Shown here: positions 50,101-63,100 of the stretch, piece after piece
Position numbering within the stretch: the first letter of the stretch is position 1
Layout: the number at the start of each line of letters is the position of its first letter
DNA from: Hydractinia symbiolongicarpus
Taxonomy: Eukaryota > Cnidaria > Hydrozoa > Anthoathecata > Hydractiniidae
Length of the DNA stretch: 64,000 nt
Direction: 5' to 3'
Assembly (NCBI RefSeq): GCF_029227915.1
Contig: NC_079878.1
Span: 31,585,501 to 31,649,500, forward strand
The notes under the pieces: model-generated
Database searches by the model: none
Seen by the model: the letters and a program-made list of their open reading frames with translations, nothing else
What the model was told of the DNA's origin: nothing
Made by a program: the position numbers and the translations under genes

Positions 50101-51850
50101 GATGAGACGCTGAATAAAAGAAGTTTAATCGCCGGTAAACGAAAACCTGCGATTTCCCGTAAATCCTGGACTCGGACCGTATAGTCAAAAGTATACAAAG
50201 AATGTACCCAGGGAGTAAACTCATTTCCCAAACGATTTTTTAAATTATTATTTCACCACTAAAGCCCATGAGACTTGTAGTTTTTAAAAATGTTTTCATT
50301 TTTGATGAGACGCTGAATAAAAGAAGGTTAATCGCCGGCAAACGAAAACCCGCGATTTCCCGTAAATTCCGGACTCGGCCGGTATAGTTAAAAGTATACA
50401 AGGAAAGTACCCAGGAAGTTAACTCATTTCCCGAACGATTTTTTAAATTTTTTTCTCACCACTAAAACGCATGAGACTTGTAGTTTTCAAAAATGTTTTC
50501 ATTTTTGATGAGACGCTGAATAAAAGAAGTTTAATCGCCGGCAAACGAAAACCTGCGATTTCCCGTAAATCCCGTACTCGGCCGGTATAGTTAAAAGTAT
50601 ACAAGGAAAGTACCCAGGAAGTAAACTCATTTCCCGAACGATTTTTTAAATTTTTTTTTCACCACTAAAACGCATGAGACTTGTAGTTTTCAAAAATGTT
50701 TTCATTTTTGATAAGACGCTGAATAAAAGAAGGTTAATCGCCGGCAAACGAAAACCCGCGATTTCCCGTAAATTCCGGACTCGGCCGGTATAGTTAAAAG
50801 TATACAAGGAAAGTACCCAGGAAGTAAACTCATTTCCCGAACGATTTTTTAAATTTTTTTCTCACCACTAAAACGCATGAGACTTGTAGTTTTCAAAAAT
50901 GTTTTCATTTTTGATGAGACGCTGAATAAAAGAAGTTTAATCGCCGGCAAACGAAAACCTGCGATTTCCCGTAAATCCCGTACTCGGCCGGTATAGTTAA
51001 AAGTATACAAGGAAAGTACCCAGGAAGTAAACTCATTTCCCGAACGATTTTTTAAATTTTTTTTTCACCACTAAAACGCATGAGACTTGTAGTTTTTAAA
51101 AATGTTTTCATTTTTGATGAGACGCTGAATAAAAGAAGTTTAATCGCCGGCAAACGAAAACCTGCGATTTCCCGTAAATCCTGGACTCGGCCCGTATAGT
51201 CAAAAGTATACAAAAAAAATACCCAGGGAGTAAACTCATTTCCCAAACGATTTTTTAAATTATTATTTCACCACTAAAACGCATGAGACTTGTAGTATTC
51301 AAGAATGTTTTCATTTTTGATGAGACGCTGAATAAAAGCAATTTAATCGCCGGCAAACGAAAACCTGCGATTTCCCGTAGTAAATCCCGGACTCGGTCCG
51401 TATAGTCAAAAGTATACAAAGAAAGTACCCAGGGAGTAAACTCATTTCCCGAACGATTTTTTAAATTATTTTTCACCACTAAAACGCATGAGACTTGTAG
51501 TTTTTAAAAATGTTTTCATTTTTGATGAGACGCTGAATAAAAGAAGTTTAATCGCCGGTAAACGAAAACCTGCGATTTCCCGTAAATCCTGGACTCGGAC
51601 CGTATAGTCAAAAGTATACAAAGAATGTACCCAGGGAGTAAACTCATTTCCCAAACGATTTTTTAAATTATTATTTCACCACTAAAGCCCATGAGACTTG
51701 TAGTTTTTAAAAATGTTTTCATTTTTGATGAGACGCTGAATAAAAGAAGGTTAATCGCCGGCAAACGAAAACCCGCGATTTCCCGTAAATTCCGGACTCG
51801 GCCGGTATAGTTAAAAGTATACAAGGAAAGTACCCAGGAAGTTAACTCAT
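47100..51850 (-). repeat. Right array higher-order block, shifts of 2235 and 1423 bp
   Basis: Three copies of a marked monomer run appear: 47394/49629/51052, 47597/49832/51255 and 47808/50043/51466. Spacing is 2235 bp (11 monomers + 2) then 1423 bp (7 monomers + 2). The marker monomer has an in-place GTA duplication (CCCGTAGTAAATCCC; about 47715, 49950, 51375) and TGTAGTATTCAAGAATG. The shorter step looks like a copy that lost four monomers. Confidence 0.83.
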
Positions 51851-54800
51851 TTCCCGAACGATTTTTTAAATTTTTTTCTCACCACTAAAACGCATGAGAC
51901 TTGTAGTTTTCAAAAATGTTTTCATTTTTGATGAGACGCTGAATAAAAGAAGTTTAATCGCCGGCAAACGAAAACCTGCGATTTCCCGTAAATCCCGTAC
52001 TCGGCCGGTATAGTTAAAAGTATACAAGGAAAGTACCCAGGAAGTAAACTCATTTCCCGAACGATTTTTTAAATTTTTTTTTCACCACTAAAACGCATGA
52101 GACTTGTAGTTTTCAAAAATGTTTTCATTTTTGATAAGACGCTGAATAAAAGAAGGTTAATCGCCGGCAAACGAAAACCCGCGATTTCCCGTAAATTCCG
52201 GACTCGGCCGGTATAGTTAAAAGTATACAAGGAAAGTACCCAGGAAGTAAACTCATTTCCCGAACGATTTTTTAAATTTTTTTCTCACCACTAAAACGCA
52301 TGAGACTTGTAGTTTTCAAAAATGTTTTCATTTTTGATGAGACGCTGAATAAAAGAAGTTTAATCGCCGGCAAACGAAAACCTGCGATTTCCCGTAAATC
52401 CCGTACTCGGCCGGTATAGTTAAAAGTATACAAGGAAAGTACCCAGGAAGTAAACTCATTTCCCGAACGATTTTTTAAATTTTTTTTTCACCACTAAAAC
52501 GCATGAGACTTGTAGTTTTCAAAAATGTTTTCATTTTTGATGAGACGCTGAATAAAAGAAGTTTTATCGCCGGCAAACGAAAACCTGCGATTTCCCGTAA
52601 ATCCCGTACTCGGCCCGTATAGTCAAAAGTATACAAAGAAAGTAACCAGGGAGTAAACTCATTTCCCAAACGATTTTTTAAATTATTATTTCACCACTAA
52701 AGCCCATGAGACTTGTAGTTTTTAAAAATGTTTTCATTTTTGATGAGACGCTGAATAAAAGAAGTTTAATCGCCGGCAAACGAAAACCCGCAATTTCCCG
52801 TAAATCCCGGTCTCGGCCCGTATAGTCAAAAGTATACAAGGAAAGTACCCAGTGAGTAAACTCATTTCCCTAACGAATTTTTAAATTATTTTTTCACCAC
52901 TAAAACGCATGAGACTTGTAGTTTTCAAAAATGTTTTCATTTTATATGAGACGCTGAATAAAAGAAGTTTAATCGCCGGCAAACGAAAACCTGCGATTTC
53001 CCGTAAATCCCGGACTCGGCCCGTATAGTCAAAAGTATACAAAGAGAGTACCCAGGGTGTAAACTCATTTCCCGAACGATTTTTTAAATTATTTTTTCAC
53101 CACTAAAACGCATGAGACTTGTAGTTTTCAAAAATGTTTTCATTTTTGATGAGACGCTGAATAAAAGAAGTTTAATCGCCGGAAAACGAAAACCTGCGAT
53201 TTCCCGTAAATCCCGGACTCGGCCCGTATAGTCAAAAGTATACAAAGAGAGTACCCAGGGTGTAAACTCATTTCCCAAACGATTTTTTAAATTATTTTTT
53301 CACCACTAAAACGCATGAGACTTGTAGTTTTCAAAAATGTTTTCTTTTTTGATGAGACGCTTAATGAAAGAGGTTTAATCGCCGGAAAACGAAAACCCGC
53401 GATTTCCCGTAAATCCCGGGCTTGGCCCGTATAGTCGAATGTATATAAAGAAAGTACCCTGTGAGTAAACTCATTTCCAGAACGATTTTTTAAATTATTT
53501 TTTAACCACTAAAACGCATAAGACTTGTAGTTTTCAAAAATGTTTTCATTTTTGATGAGACGCTGAATAAAAGAAGTTTAATCGCCGTCAAACGAAAACC
53601 TGCGATTTCCCGTAAATCCCGGACTCGGCCCGTATAGTCAAAAGTATACAAAGAGAGTACCCAGGGTGTAAACTCATTTCCCGAACGATTTTTTAAATTA
53701 TTTTTTCACCACTAAAACGCATGAGACTTGTAGTTTTCAAAAATGTTTTCATTTTTGATGAGACGCTTAATGAAAGAGGTTTAATCGCCGGAAAACGAAA
53801 ACCCGCGATTTCCCGTAAATTCCGGACTCGGCCGGTATAGTTAAAAGTATACAAGGAAAGTACCCAGGAAGTTAACTCATTTCCCGAACGATTTTTTAAA
53901 TTTTTTTCTCACCACTAAAACGCATGAGACTTGTAGTTTTCAAAAATGTTTTCATTTTTGATGAGACGCTGAATAAAAGAAGTTTAATCGCCGGCAAACG
54001 AAAACCTGCGATTTCCCGTAAATCCCGTACTCGGCCGGTATAGTTAAAAGTATACAAGGAAAGTACCCAGGAAGTAAACTCATTTCCCGAACGATTTTTT
54101 AAATTTTTTTTTCACCACTAAAACGCATGAGACTTGTAGTTTTCAAAAATGTTTTCATTTTTGATAAGACGCTGAATAAAAGAAGGTTAATCGCCGGCAA
54201 ACGAAAACCCGCGATTTCCCGTAAATTCCGGACTCGGCCGGTATAGTTAAAAGTATACAAGGAAAGTACCCAGGAAGTAAACTCATTTCCCGAACGATTT
54301 TTTAAATTTTTTTCTCACCACTAAAACGCATGAGACTTGTAGTTTTCAAAAATGTTTTCATTTTTGATGAGACGCTGAATAAAAGAAGTTTAATCGCCGG
54401 CAAACGAAAACCTGCGATTTCCCGTAAATCCCGTACTCGGCCGGTATAGTTAAAAGTATACAAGGAAAGTACCCAGGAAGTAAACTCATTTCCCGAACGA
54501 TTTTTTAAATTTTTTTTTCACCACTAAAACGCATGAGACTTGTAGTTTTCAAAAATATTTTCATTTTTGATGAGACGCTGAATAAAAGAAGTTTTATCGC
54601 CGGCAAACGAAAACCTGCGATTTCCCGTAAATCCCGTACTCGGCCCGTATAGTCAAAAGTATACAAAGAAAGTAACCAGGGAGTAAACTCATTTCCCAAA
54701 CGATTTTTTAAATTATTATTTCACCACTAAAGCCCATGAGACTTGTAGTTTTTAAAAATGTTTTCATTTTTGATGAGACGCTGAATAAAAGAAGTTTAAT

Positions 54801-55850
54801 CGCCGGCAAACGAAAACCCGCAATTTCCCGTAAATCCCGGTCTCGGCCCGTATAGTCAAAAGTATACAAGGAAAGTACCCAGTGAGTAAACTCATTTCCC
54901 TAACGAATTTTTAAATTATTTTTTCACCACTAAAACGCATGAGACTTGTAGTTTTCAAAAATGTTTTCATTTTATATGAGACGCTGAATAAAAGAAGTTT
55001 AATCGCCGGCAAACGAAAACCTGCGATTTCCCGTAAATCCCGGACTCGGCCCGTATAGTCAAAAGTATACAAAGAGAGTACCCAGGGTGTAAACTCATTT
55101 CCCGAACGATTTTTTAAATTATTTTTTCACCACTAAAACGCATGAGACTTGTAGTTTTCAAAAATGTTTTCATTTTTGATGAGACGCTGAATAAAAGAAG
55201 TTTAATCGCCGGAAAACGAAAACCTGCGATTTCCCGTAAATCCCGGACTCGGCCCGTATAGTCAAAAGTATACAAAGAGAGTACCCAGGGTGTAAACTCA
55301 TTTCCCAAACGATTTTTTAAATTATTTTTTCACCACTAAAACGCATGAGACTTGTAGTTTTCAAAAATGTTTTCTTTTTTGATGAGACGCTTAATGAAAG
55401 AGGTTTAATCGCCGGAAAACGAAAACCCGCGATTTCCCGTAAATCCCGGGCTTGGCCCGTATAGTCGAATGTATATAAAGAAAGTACCCTGTGAGTAAAC
55501 TCATTTCCAGAACGATTTTTTAAATTATTTTTTAACCACTAAAACGCATAAGACTTGTAGTTTTCAAAAATGTTTTCATTTTTGATGAGACGCTGAATAA
55601 AAGAAGTTTAATCGCCGTCAAACGAAAACCTGCGATTTCCCGTAAATCCCGGACTCGGCCCGTATAGTCAAAAGTATACAAAGAGAGTACCCAGGGTGTA
55701 AACTCATTTCCCGAACGATTTTTTAAATTATTTTTTCACCACTAAAACGCATGAGACTTGTAGTTTTCAAAAATGTTTTCATTTTTGATGAGACGCTTAA
55801 TGAAAGAGGTTTAATCGCCGGAAAACGAAAACCCGCGATTTCCCGTAAAT
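51780..55850 (-). repeat. 2030-bp (ten-monomer) tandem duplication
   Basis: Copies at about 51.78-53.81 kb and 53.81-55.84 kb share GTTAACTCAT (51841/53871) and variant monomers at 52475/54505 and 53084/55114, all exactly 2030 bp apart. The copies separate near 55.85 kb, where CCCGGGTTTGG replaces TCCGGACTCGG. Visible differences are few (e.g. AAATATTTTC near 54554). Confidence 0.86.
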
Positions 55851-57140
55851 CCCGGGTTTGGCCCGTATAGTCGAATGTATACAAAGAAAGTACCCTGTGA
55901 GTAAACTCATTTCCAGAACGATTTTTTAAATTATTTTTTAACCACTAAAACGCATAAGACTTGTAGTTTTTAAAAATGTTTTCATTTTTGACGAGACGCT
56001 GAATAAAAGAAGTTTAATCGCCGGCAAACGAAAACCCGCGATTTCCCGTAAATCCCGGCTTGGCCCGTATAGTCAAAAGTATACAAAGAAAGTACCCAGG
56101 GATAAAAACTCATTTCCCGAACGATTTTTTAAATTATTTTTTCACCAATAAAACGCATGAGACTTGTAGTTTTCAAAAATGTTTTCATTTTTGATGAGAG
56201 GCTGAATAAAAGAAGTTTAATCGCCGGCAAACAAAAACCCGCGATTTCCCGTAAATCCCGGGCTTGGCCCGTATAGTCAAAAGTATACAAAGGAAGTACC
56301 CAGGGAGTAAACTCATTTCCCGAACGTTTTTTTAAATTACTTTTCCACCACTAAAACGCATGAGACTTGTAGTTTTTAAAAATGTTTTCATTTTTGATGA
56401 GACGCTGAATAAAAGAAGTTTAATCGCCGGCAAACGAAAACCCGCGCTTTCCCGTAAATCCCGGACTCGGCCCGTATAGTCAAAAGTATACAAAGAGGGT
56501 ACCCAGGGTGTAAACTCATTTCCCGAACGATTTTTTAAATTATTTTTTCACCACTAAAACGCATGAGACTTGTAGTTTTCAAAAATGTTTTCATTTTTGA
56601 TGAGACGCTTAACGAAAGAGGTTTAATCGCCGGAAAACGAAAACCCGCGATTTCCCGTAAATCCCGGGCTTGGCCCGTATAGTCGAATGTATACAAAGAA
56701 AGTACCCTGTGAGTAAACTCATTTCCAGAACGATTTTTTAAATTATTATTTAACCACTAAAACGCATAAGACTTGTAGTTTTTAAAAATGTTTTCATTTT
56801 TGATAAGACGCTGAATAAAAGAAGTTTAATCGCCGGCAAACGAAAACCCGCGATTTCCCGTAAATCCCGGCTTGGCCCGTATAGTCAAAAGTATACAAAG
56901 GAAGTACCCAGGGAGTAAACTCATTTCCCGAACGATTTTTTAAATTATTTTTTCACCAATAAAACGCATGAGACTTGTAGTTTTCAAAAATGTTTTCATT
57001 TTTGATGAGAGGCTGAATAAAAGAAGTTTAATCGCCGGCAAACAAAAACCCGCGATTTCCCGTAAATCCCGGGCTTGGCCCGTATAGTCAAAAGTATACA
57101 AAGGAAGTACCCAGGGAGTAAACTCATTTCCCGAACGTTT
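55850..57140 (-). repeat. Short block with four-monomer (811-bp) repeat
   Basis: The CGAACGTTTTTTTAAATTAC variant at 56321 recurs at 57132, an offset of 811 bp. Neighbouring variants AAACAAAAACCCGCG and CAAAGGAAGTACC are shared. This block leads into the longer units of the right end of the window. Confidence 0.72.
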
Positions 57141-60100
57141 TTTTAAATTACTTTTTCACCACTAAAACGCATGAGACTTGTAGTTTTTAAAAATGTTTTC
57201 ATTTTTGATGAGACGCTGAATAAAAGAAGTTTAATCGCCGGCAAACGAAAACCTGCGATTTCCCGTAAATCCTGGACTCGGCCCGTATAGTCAAAAGTAT
57301 ACAAAGAAAGTACCCAGGGAGTAAACTCATTTCCCAAACGATTTTTTAAATTATTATTTCACAACATAAACGCATGAGACTTGTAGTTTTTAAAAATGTT
57401 TTCATATTTGATGAGACGCTGAATAAAAGAAGGTTAATCGCCGGCAAACGAAAACCCGCGATTTCCCGTAAATCCCGGACTCGGCCCGTATAGTTAAAAG
57501 TATACAAGGAAAGTACCCAGTGAGTAAACTCATTTCCCGAACGAATTTTTAAATTATTTTTTCCCCACTAAAACGTATGAGACTTGTAGTTTTTAAAAAT
57601 GTTTTCATTTTTGATGAGACGCTGAATAAAAGAAGTTTAATCGCCGGCAAACAAAAACCTGCGATTTCCCGTAAATCCCGGACTCGGCCCGTATAGTAAA
57701 TAGTATACAAAGAAAGTACCCAGGGTGTAAACTCATTTCTCGAACGATTTTTTAAATTATTTTTTCACCACTAAAACGCATGAGACTTGTAGTTTTCAAA
57801 AATGTTTTCATTTTTGATGAGACGCTGAATAAAAGAAGTTTAATCGCCGGCAAACGAAAACCTGCGATTTCTCGTAAATCCCGTACTCGGCCCGTATAGT
57901 CAAAAGTATACAAAAAAGTACCCAGGGAGTAAACTCATTTCCCAAACAATTTTTTAAATTATTATTTCACCACTAAAGCCCATGAGACTTGTAGTTTTTA
58001 AAAATGTTTTCATTTTTGATGAGACGCTGAATAAAAGAAGTTTAATGGCCGGCAAACGAAAACCCGCAATTTCCCGTAAATCCCGGTCTCGGCCCGTATA
58101 GTCAAAAGTATACAAGGAAAGTACCCAGTGAGTAAACTCATTTACGTAACGAATTTTTAAATTATTTTTTCACCACTAAAACGCATGAGACTTGTAGTTT
58201 TCAAAAATGTTTTCATTTTTGATGAGACGCTGAATAAAAGTAGTTTAATCGCCGGCAAATGAAAACCTGCGATTTCCCGTAAATCCCGGACTCGGCCCGT
58301 ATAGTCAAAAGTACACAAAGAAAGTACCCAGGGAGTAAACTCATTTCCCAAACGATTTTTTAAATTATTATTTCACCACTAAAGCCCATGAGACTTGTAG
58401 TTTTTAAAAATGTTTTCATTTTTGATAAGACGCTGAATAAAAGAAGTTTAATCGCCGGCAAACGAAAACCTGCGATTTCCCGTAAATCCCGGACTCGGCC
58501 CGTATAGTCAAAAGTATACAAGGAAAGTACCCAGTGAGTAAACTCATTTCCCGAACGAATTTTTAAATTATTTTTTCACCACTAGAACGCATGAGACTTG
58601 TAGATTTCAGAAATGTTTTCATTTTTGATGAGACCCTTAATGAAAGTGGTTTAATCGCCGGCAAACGAAAACCCGCGATTTCCCGTAAATCCCGGGCTTG
58701 GCCCGTATAGTCAAATGTATACAAAGAAAGTACCCTTTGAGAAAACTCATTTCCAAAACGATTTTTTCAATTAATTTTTCACCACTAAAACGCTTGAGAC
58801 TTGTAGTTTTCAAAAATGTTTTCATTTTTGATGAGACGCGAAATAAAAGAAGTTTAATCGCCGGCAAACAAAAACCCGCGACTTCCCGTAAATCCCGGAC
58901 TCGGCCCGTATAGTCAAAAGTATACAAAGAAAGTACCCAGGGAGTAAACTCATTTCCCGAACGATTTTTTAAATTATTTTTTCACCACTAAAACGCATGA
59001 GACTTGTAGTTTTCAAAAATGTTTTCATTTTTGATGAGACGCGGAATAAAAGAAGTTTAATCGCCGGAAAACGAAAACCTGCGATTTCCCGTAAATCCCG
59101 GACTCGGCCCGTATAGTCAAAAGTATACAAAGAGAGTACCCTGTGAGTAAACTCATTTCCAGAACGATTTTTTAAATTATTTTTTAACCACTTAAACGCA
59201 TAAGACTTGTAGTTTTGAAAAATGTTTTCATTTTTGATGAGATGCTGAATAAAAGAAGTTTAATCGCCGGCAAACAAAAACCCGCGATTTCCCGTAAATC
59301 CCGGGCTTGGCCCGTATAGTCAAAAGTATACAAAGGAAGTACCCAGGGAGTAAACTTATTTCCCGAACGTTTTTTTAAATTACTTTTTCACCACTAAAAC
59401 GCATGAGACTTGTAGTTTTTAAAAATGTTTTCATTTTTGATGAGACGCTGAATAAAAGAAGTTTAATCGCCGGCAAACGAAAACCTGCGATTTCCCGTAA
59501 ATCCTGGACTCGGCCCGTATAGTCAAAAGTATACAAAGAAAGTACCCAGGGAGTAAACTCATTTCCCAAACGATTTTTTAATTTATTATTTCACAACATA
59601 AACGCATGAGACTTGTAGTTTTTAAAAATGTTTTCATATTTGATGAGACGCTGAATAAAAGAAGGTTAATCGCCGGCAAACGAAAACCCGCGATTTCCCG
59701 TAAATCCCGGACTCGGCCCGTATAGTTAAAAGTATACAAGGAAAGTACCCAGTGAGTAAACTCATTTCCCGAACGAATTTTTAAATTATTTTTTCACCAC
59801 TAAAACGTATGAGACTTGTAGTTCTTAAAAATGTTTTCATTTTTGATGAGACGCTGAATAAAAGAAGTTTAATCGCCGGCAAACAAAAACCTGCGATTTC
59901 CCGTAAATCCCGGACTCGGCCCGTATAGTAAATAGTATACAAAGAAAGTACCCAGGGTGTAAACTCATTTCTCGAACGATTTTTTAAATTATTTTTTCAC
60001 CACTAAAACGCATGAGACTTGTAGTTTTCAAAAATGTTTTCATTTTTGATGAGACGCTGAATAAAAGAAGTTTAATCGCCGGCAAACGAAAACCTGCGAT

Positions 60101-63100
60101 TTCCCCTAAATCCCGTACTCGGCCCGTATAGTCAAAAGTATACAAAAAAGTACCCAGGGAGTAAACTCATTTCCCAAACGATTTTTTAAATTATTATTTC
60201 ACCACTAAAGCCCATGAGACTTGTAGTTTTTAAAAATGTTTTCATTTTTGATGAGACGCTGAATAAAAGAAGTTTAATGGCCGGCAAACGAAAACCCGCA
60301 ATTTCCCGTAAATCCCGGTCTCGGCCCGTATAGTCAAAAGTATACAAGGAAAGTACCCAGTGAGTAAACTCATTTCCCTAACGAATTTTTAAATTATTTT
60401 TTCACCACTAAAACGCATGAGACTTGTAGTTTTCAAAAATGTTTTCATTTTTGATGAGACGCTGAATAAAAGTAGTTTAATCGCCGGCAAATGAAAACCT
60501 GCGATTTCCCGTAAATCCCGGACTCGGCCCGTATAGTCAAAAGTACACAAAGAAAGTACCCAGGGAGTAAACTCATTTCCCAAACGATTTTTTAAATTAT
60601 TATTTCACCACTAAAGCCCATGAGACTTGTAGTTTTTAAAAATGTTTTCATTTTTGATAAGACGCTGAATAAAAGAAGTTTAATCGCCGGCAAACGAAAA
60701 CCCGCAATTTCCCGTAAATCCCGGACTCGGCCCGTATAGTCAAAAGTATACAAGGAAAGTACCCAGTGAGTAAACTCATTTCCCGAACGAATTTTTAAAT
60801 TATTTTTTCACCACTAAAACGCATGAGACTTGTAGTTTTCAAAAATGTTTTCATTTTTGATGAGACCCTTAATGAAAGTGGTTTAATCGCCGGCAAACGA
60901 AAACCCGCGATTTCCCGTAAATCCCGGGCTTGGCCCGTATAGTCAAATGTATACAAAGAAAGTACCCTTTGAGAAAACTCATTTCCAAAACGATTTTTTC
61001 AATTAACTTTTCACCACTAAAACGCTTGAGACTTGTAGTTTTCAAAAATGTTTTCATTTTTGATGAGACGCGAAATAAAAGAAGTTTAATCGCCGGCAAA
61101 CAAAAACCCGCGACTTCCCGTAAATCCCGGACTCGGCCCGTATAGTCAAAAGTATACAAAGAAAGTACCCAGGGAGTAAATTCATATCCCGAACGATTTT
61201 TTAAATTATTTTTTTACCACTAAAACGCATGAGACTTGTAGTTTTCAAAAATGTTTTCATTTTTGATGAGACGCGGAATAAAAGAAGTTTAATCGCCGGA
61301 AAACGAAAACCTGCGATTTCCCGTAAATCCCGGACTCGGCCCGTATAGTCAAAAGTATACAAAGAGAGTACCCTGTGAGTAAACTCATTTCCAGAACGAT
61401 TTTTTAAATTATTTTTTAACCACTTAAACGCATAAGACTTGTAGTTTTGAAAAATGTTTTCATTTTTGATGAGACGCTGAATAAAAGAAGTTTAATCGCC
61501 GGCAAACAAAAACCCGCGATTTCCCGTAAATCCCGGGCTTGGCCCGTATAGTCAAAAGTATACAAAGGAAGTACCCAGTGAGTAAACTCATTTCCCGAAC
61601 GAATTTTTAAATTATTTTTTCACCACTAAAACGTATGAGACTTGTAGTTTTTAAAAATGTTTTCATTTTTGATGAGACGCTGAATAAAAGAAGTTTAATC
61701 GCCGGCAAACAAAAACCTGCGATTTCCCGTAAATCCCGGACTCGGCCCGTATAGTAAATAGTATACAAAGAAAGTACCCAGGGTGTAAACTCATTTCTCG
61801 AACGATTTTTTAAATTATTTTTTCACCACTAAAACGCATGAGACTTGTAGTTTTCAAAAATGTTTTCATTTTTGATGAGACGCTGAATAAAAGAAGTTTA
61901 ATCGCCGGCAAACGAAAACCTGCGATTTCCCCTAAATCCCGTACTCGGCCCGTATAGTCAAAAGTATACAAAAAAGTACCCAGGGAGTAAACTCATTTCC
62001 CAAACGATTTTTTAAATTATTATTTCACCACTAAAGCCCATGAGACTTGTAGTTTTTAAAAATGTTTTCATTTTTGATGAGACGCTGAATAAAAGAAGTT
62101 TAATGGCCGGCAAACGAAAACCCGCAATTTCCCGTAAATCCCGGTCTCGGCCCGTATAGTCAAAAGTATACAAGGAAAGTACCCAGTGAGTAAACTCATT
62201 TCCCTAACGAATTTTTAAATTATTTTTTCACCACTAAAACGCATGAGACTTGTAGTTTTCAAAAATGTTTTCATTTTTGATGAGACGCTGAATAAAAGTA
62301 GTTTAATCGCCGGCAAATGAAAACCTGCGATTTCCCGTAAATCCCGGACTCGGCCCGTATAGTCAAAAGTACACAAAGAAAGTACCCAGGGAGTAAACTC
62401 ATTTCCCAAACGATTTTTTAAATTATTATTTCACCACTAAAGCCCATGAGACTTGTAGTTTTTAAAAATGTTTTCATTTTTGATAAGACGCTGAATAAAA
62501 GAAGTTTAATCGCCGGCAAACGAAAACCCGCAATTTCCCGTAAATCCCGGACTCGGCCCGTATAGTCAAAAGTATACAAGGAAAGTACCCAGTGAGTAAA
62601 CTCATTTCCCGAACGAATTTTTAAATTATTTTTTCACCACTAAAACGCATGAGACTTGTAGTTTTCAAAAATGTTTTCATTTTTGATGAGACCCTTAATG
62701 AAAGTGGTTTAATCGCCGGCAAACGAAAACCCGCGATTTCCCGTAAATCCCGGGCTTGGCCCGTATAGTCAAATGTATACAAAGAAAGTACCCTTTGAGA
62801 AAACTCATTTCCAAAACGATTTTTTCAATTAACTTTTCACCACTAAAACGCTTGAGACTTGTAGTTTTCAAAAATGTTTTCATTTTTGATGAGACGCGAA
62901 ATAAAAGAAGTTTAATCGCCGGCAAACAAAAACCCGCGACTTCCCGTAAATCCCGGACTCGGCCCGTATAGTCAAAAGTATACAAAGAAAGTACCCAGGG
63001 AGTAAATTCATATCCCGAACGATTTTTTAAATTATTTTTTTACCACTAAAACGCATGAGACTTGTAGTTTTCAAAAATGTTTTCATTTTTGATGAGACGC

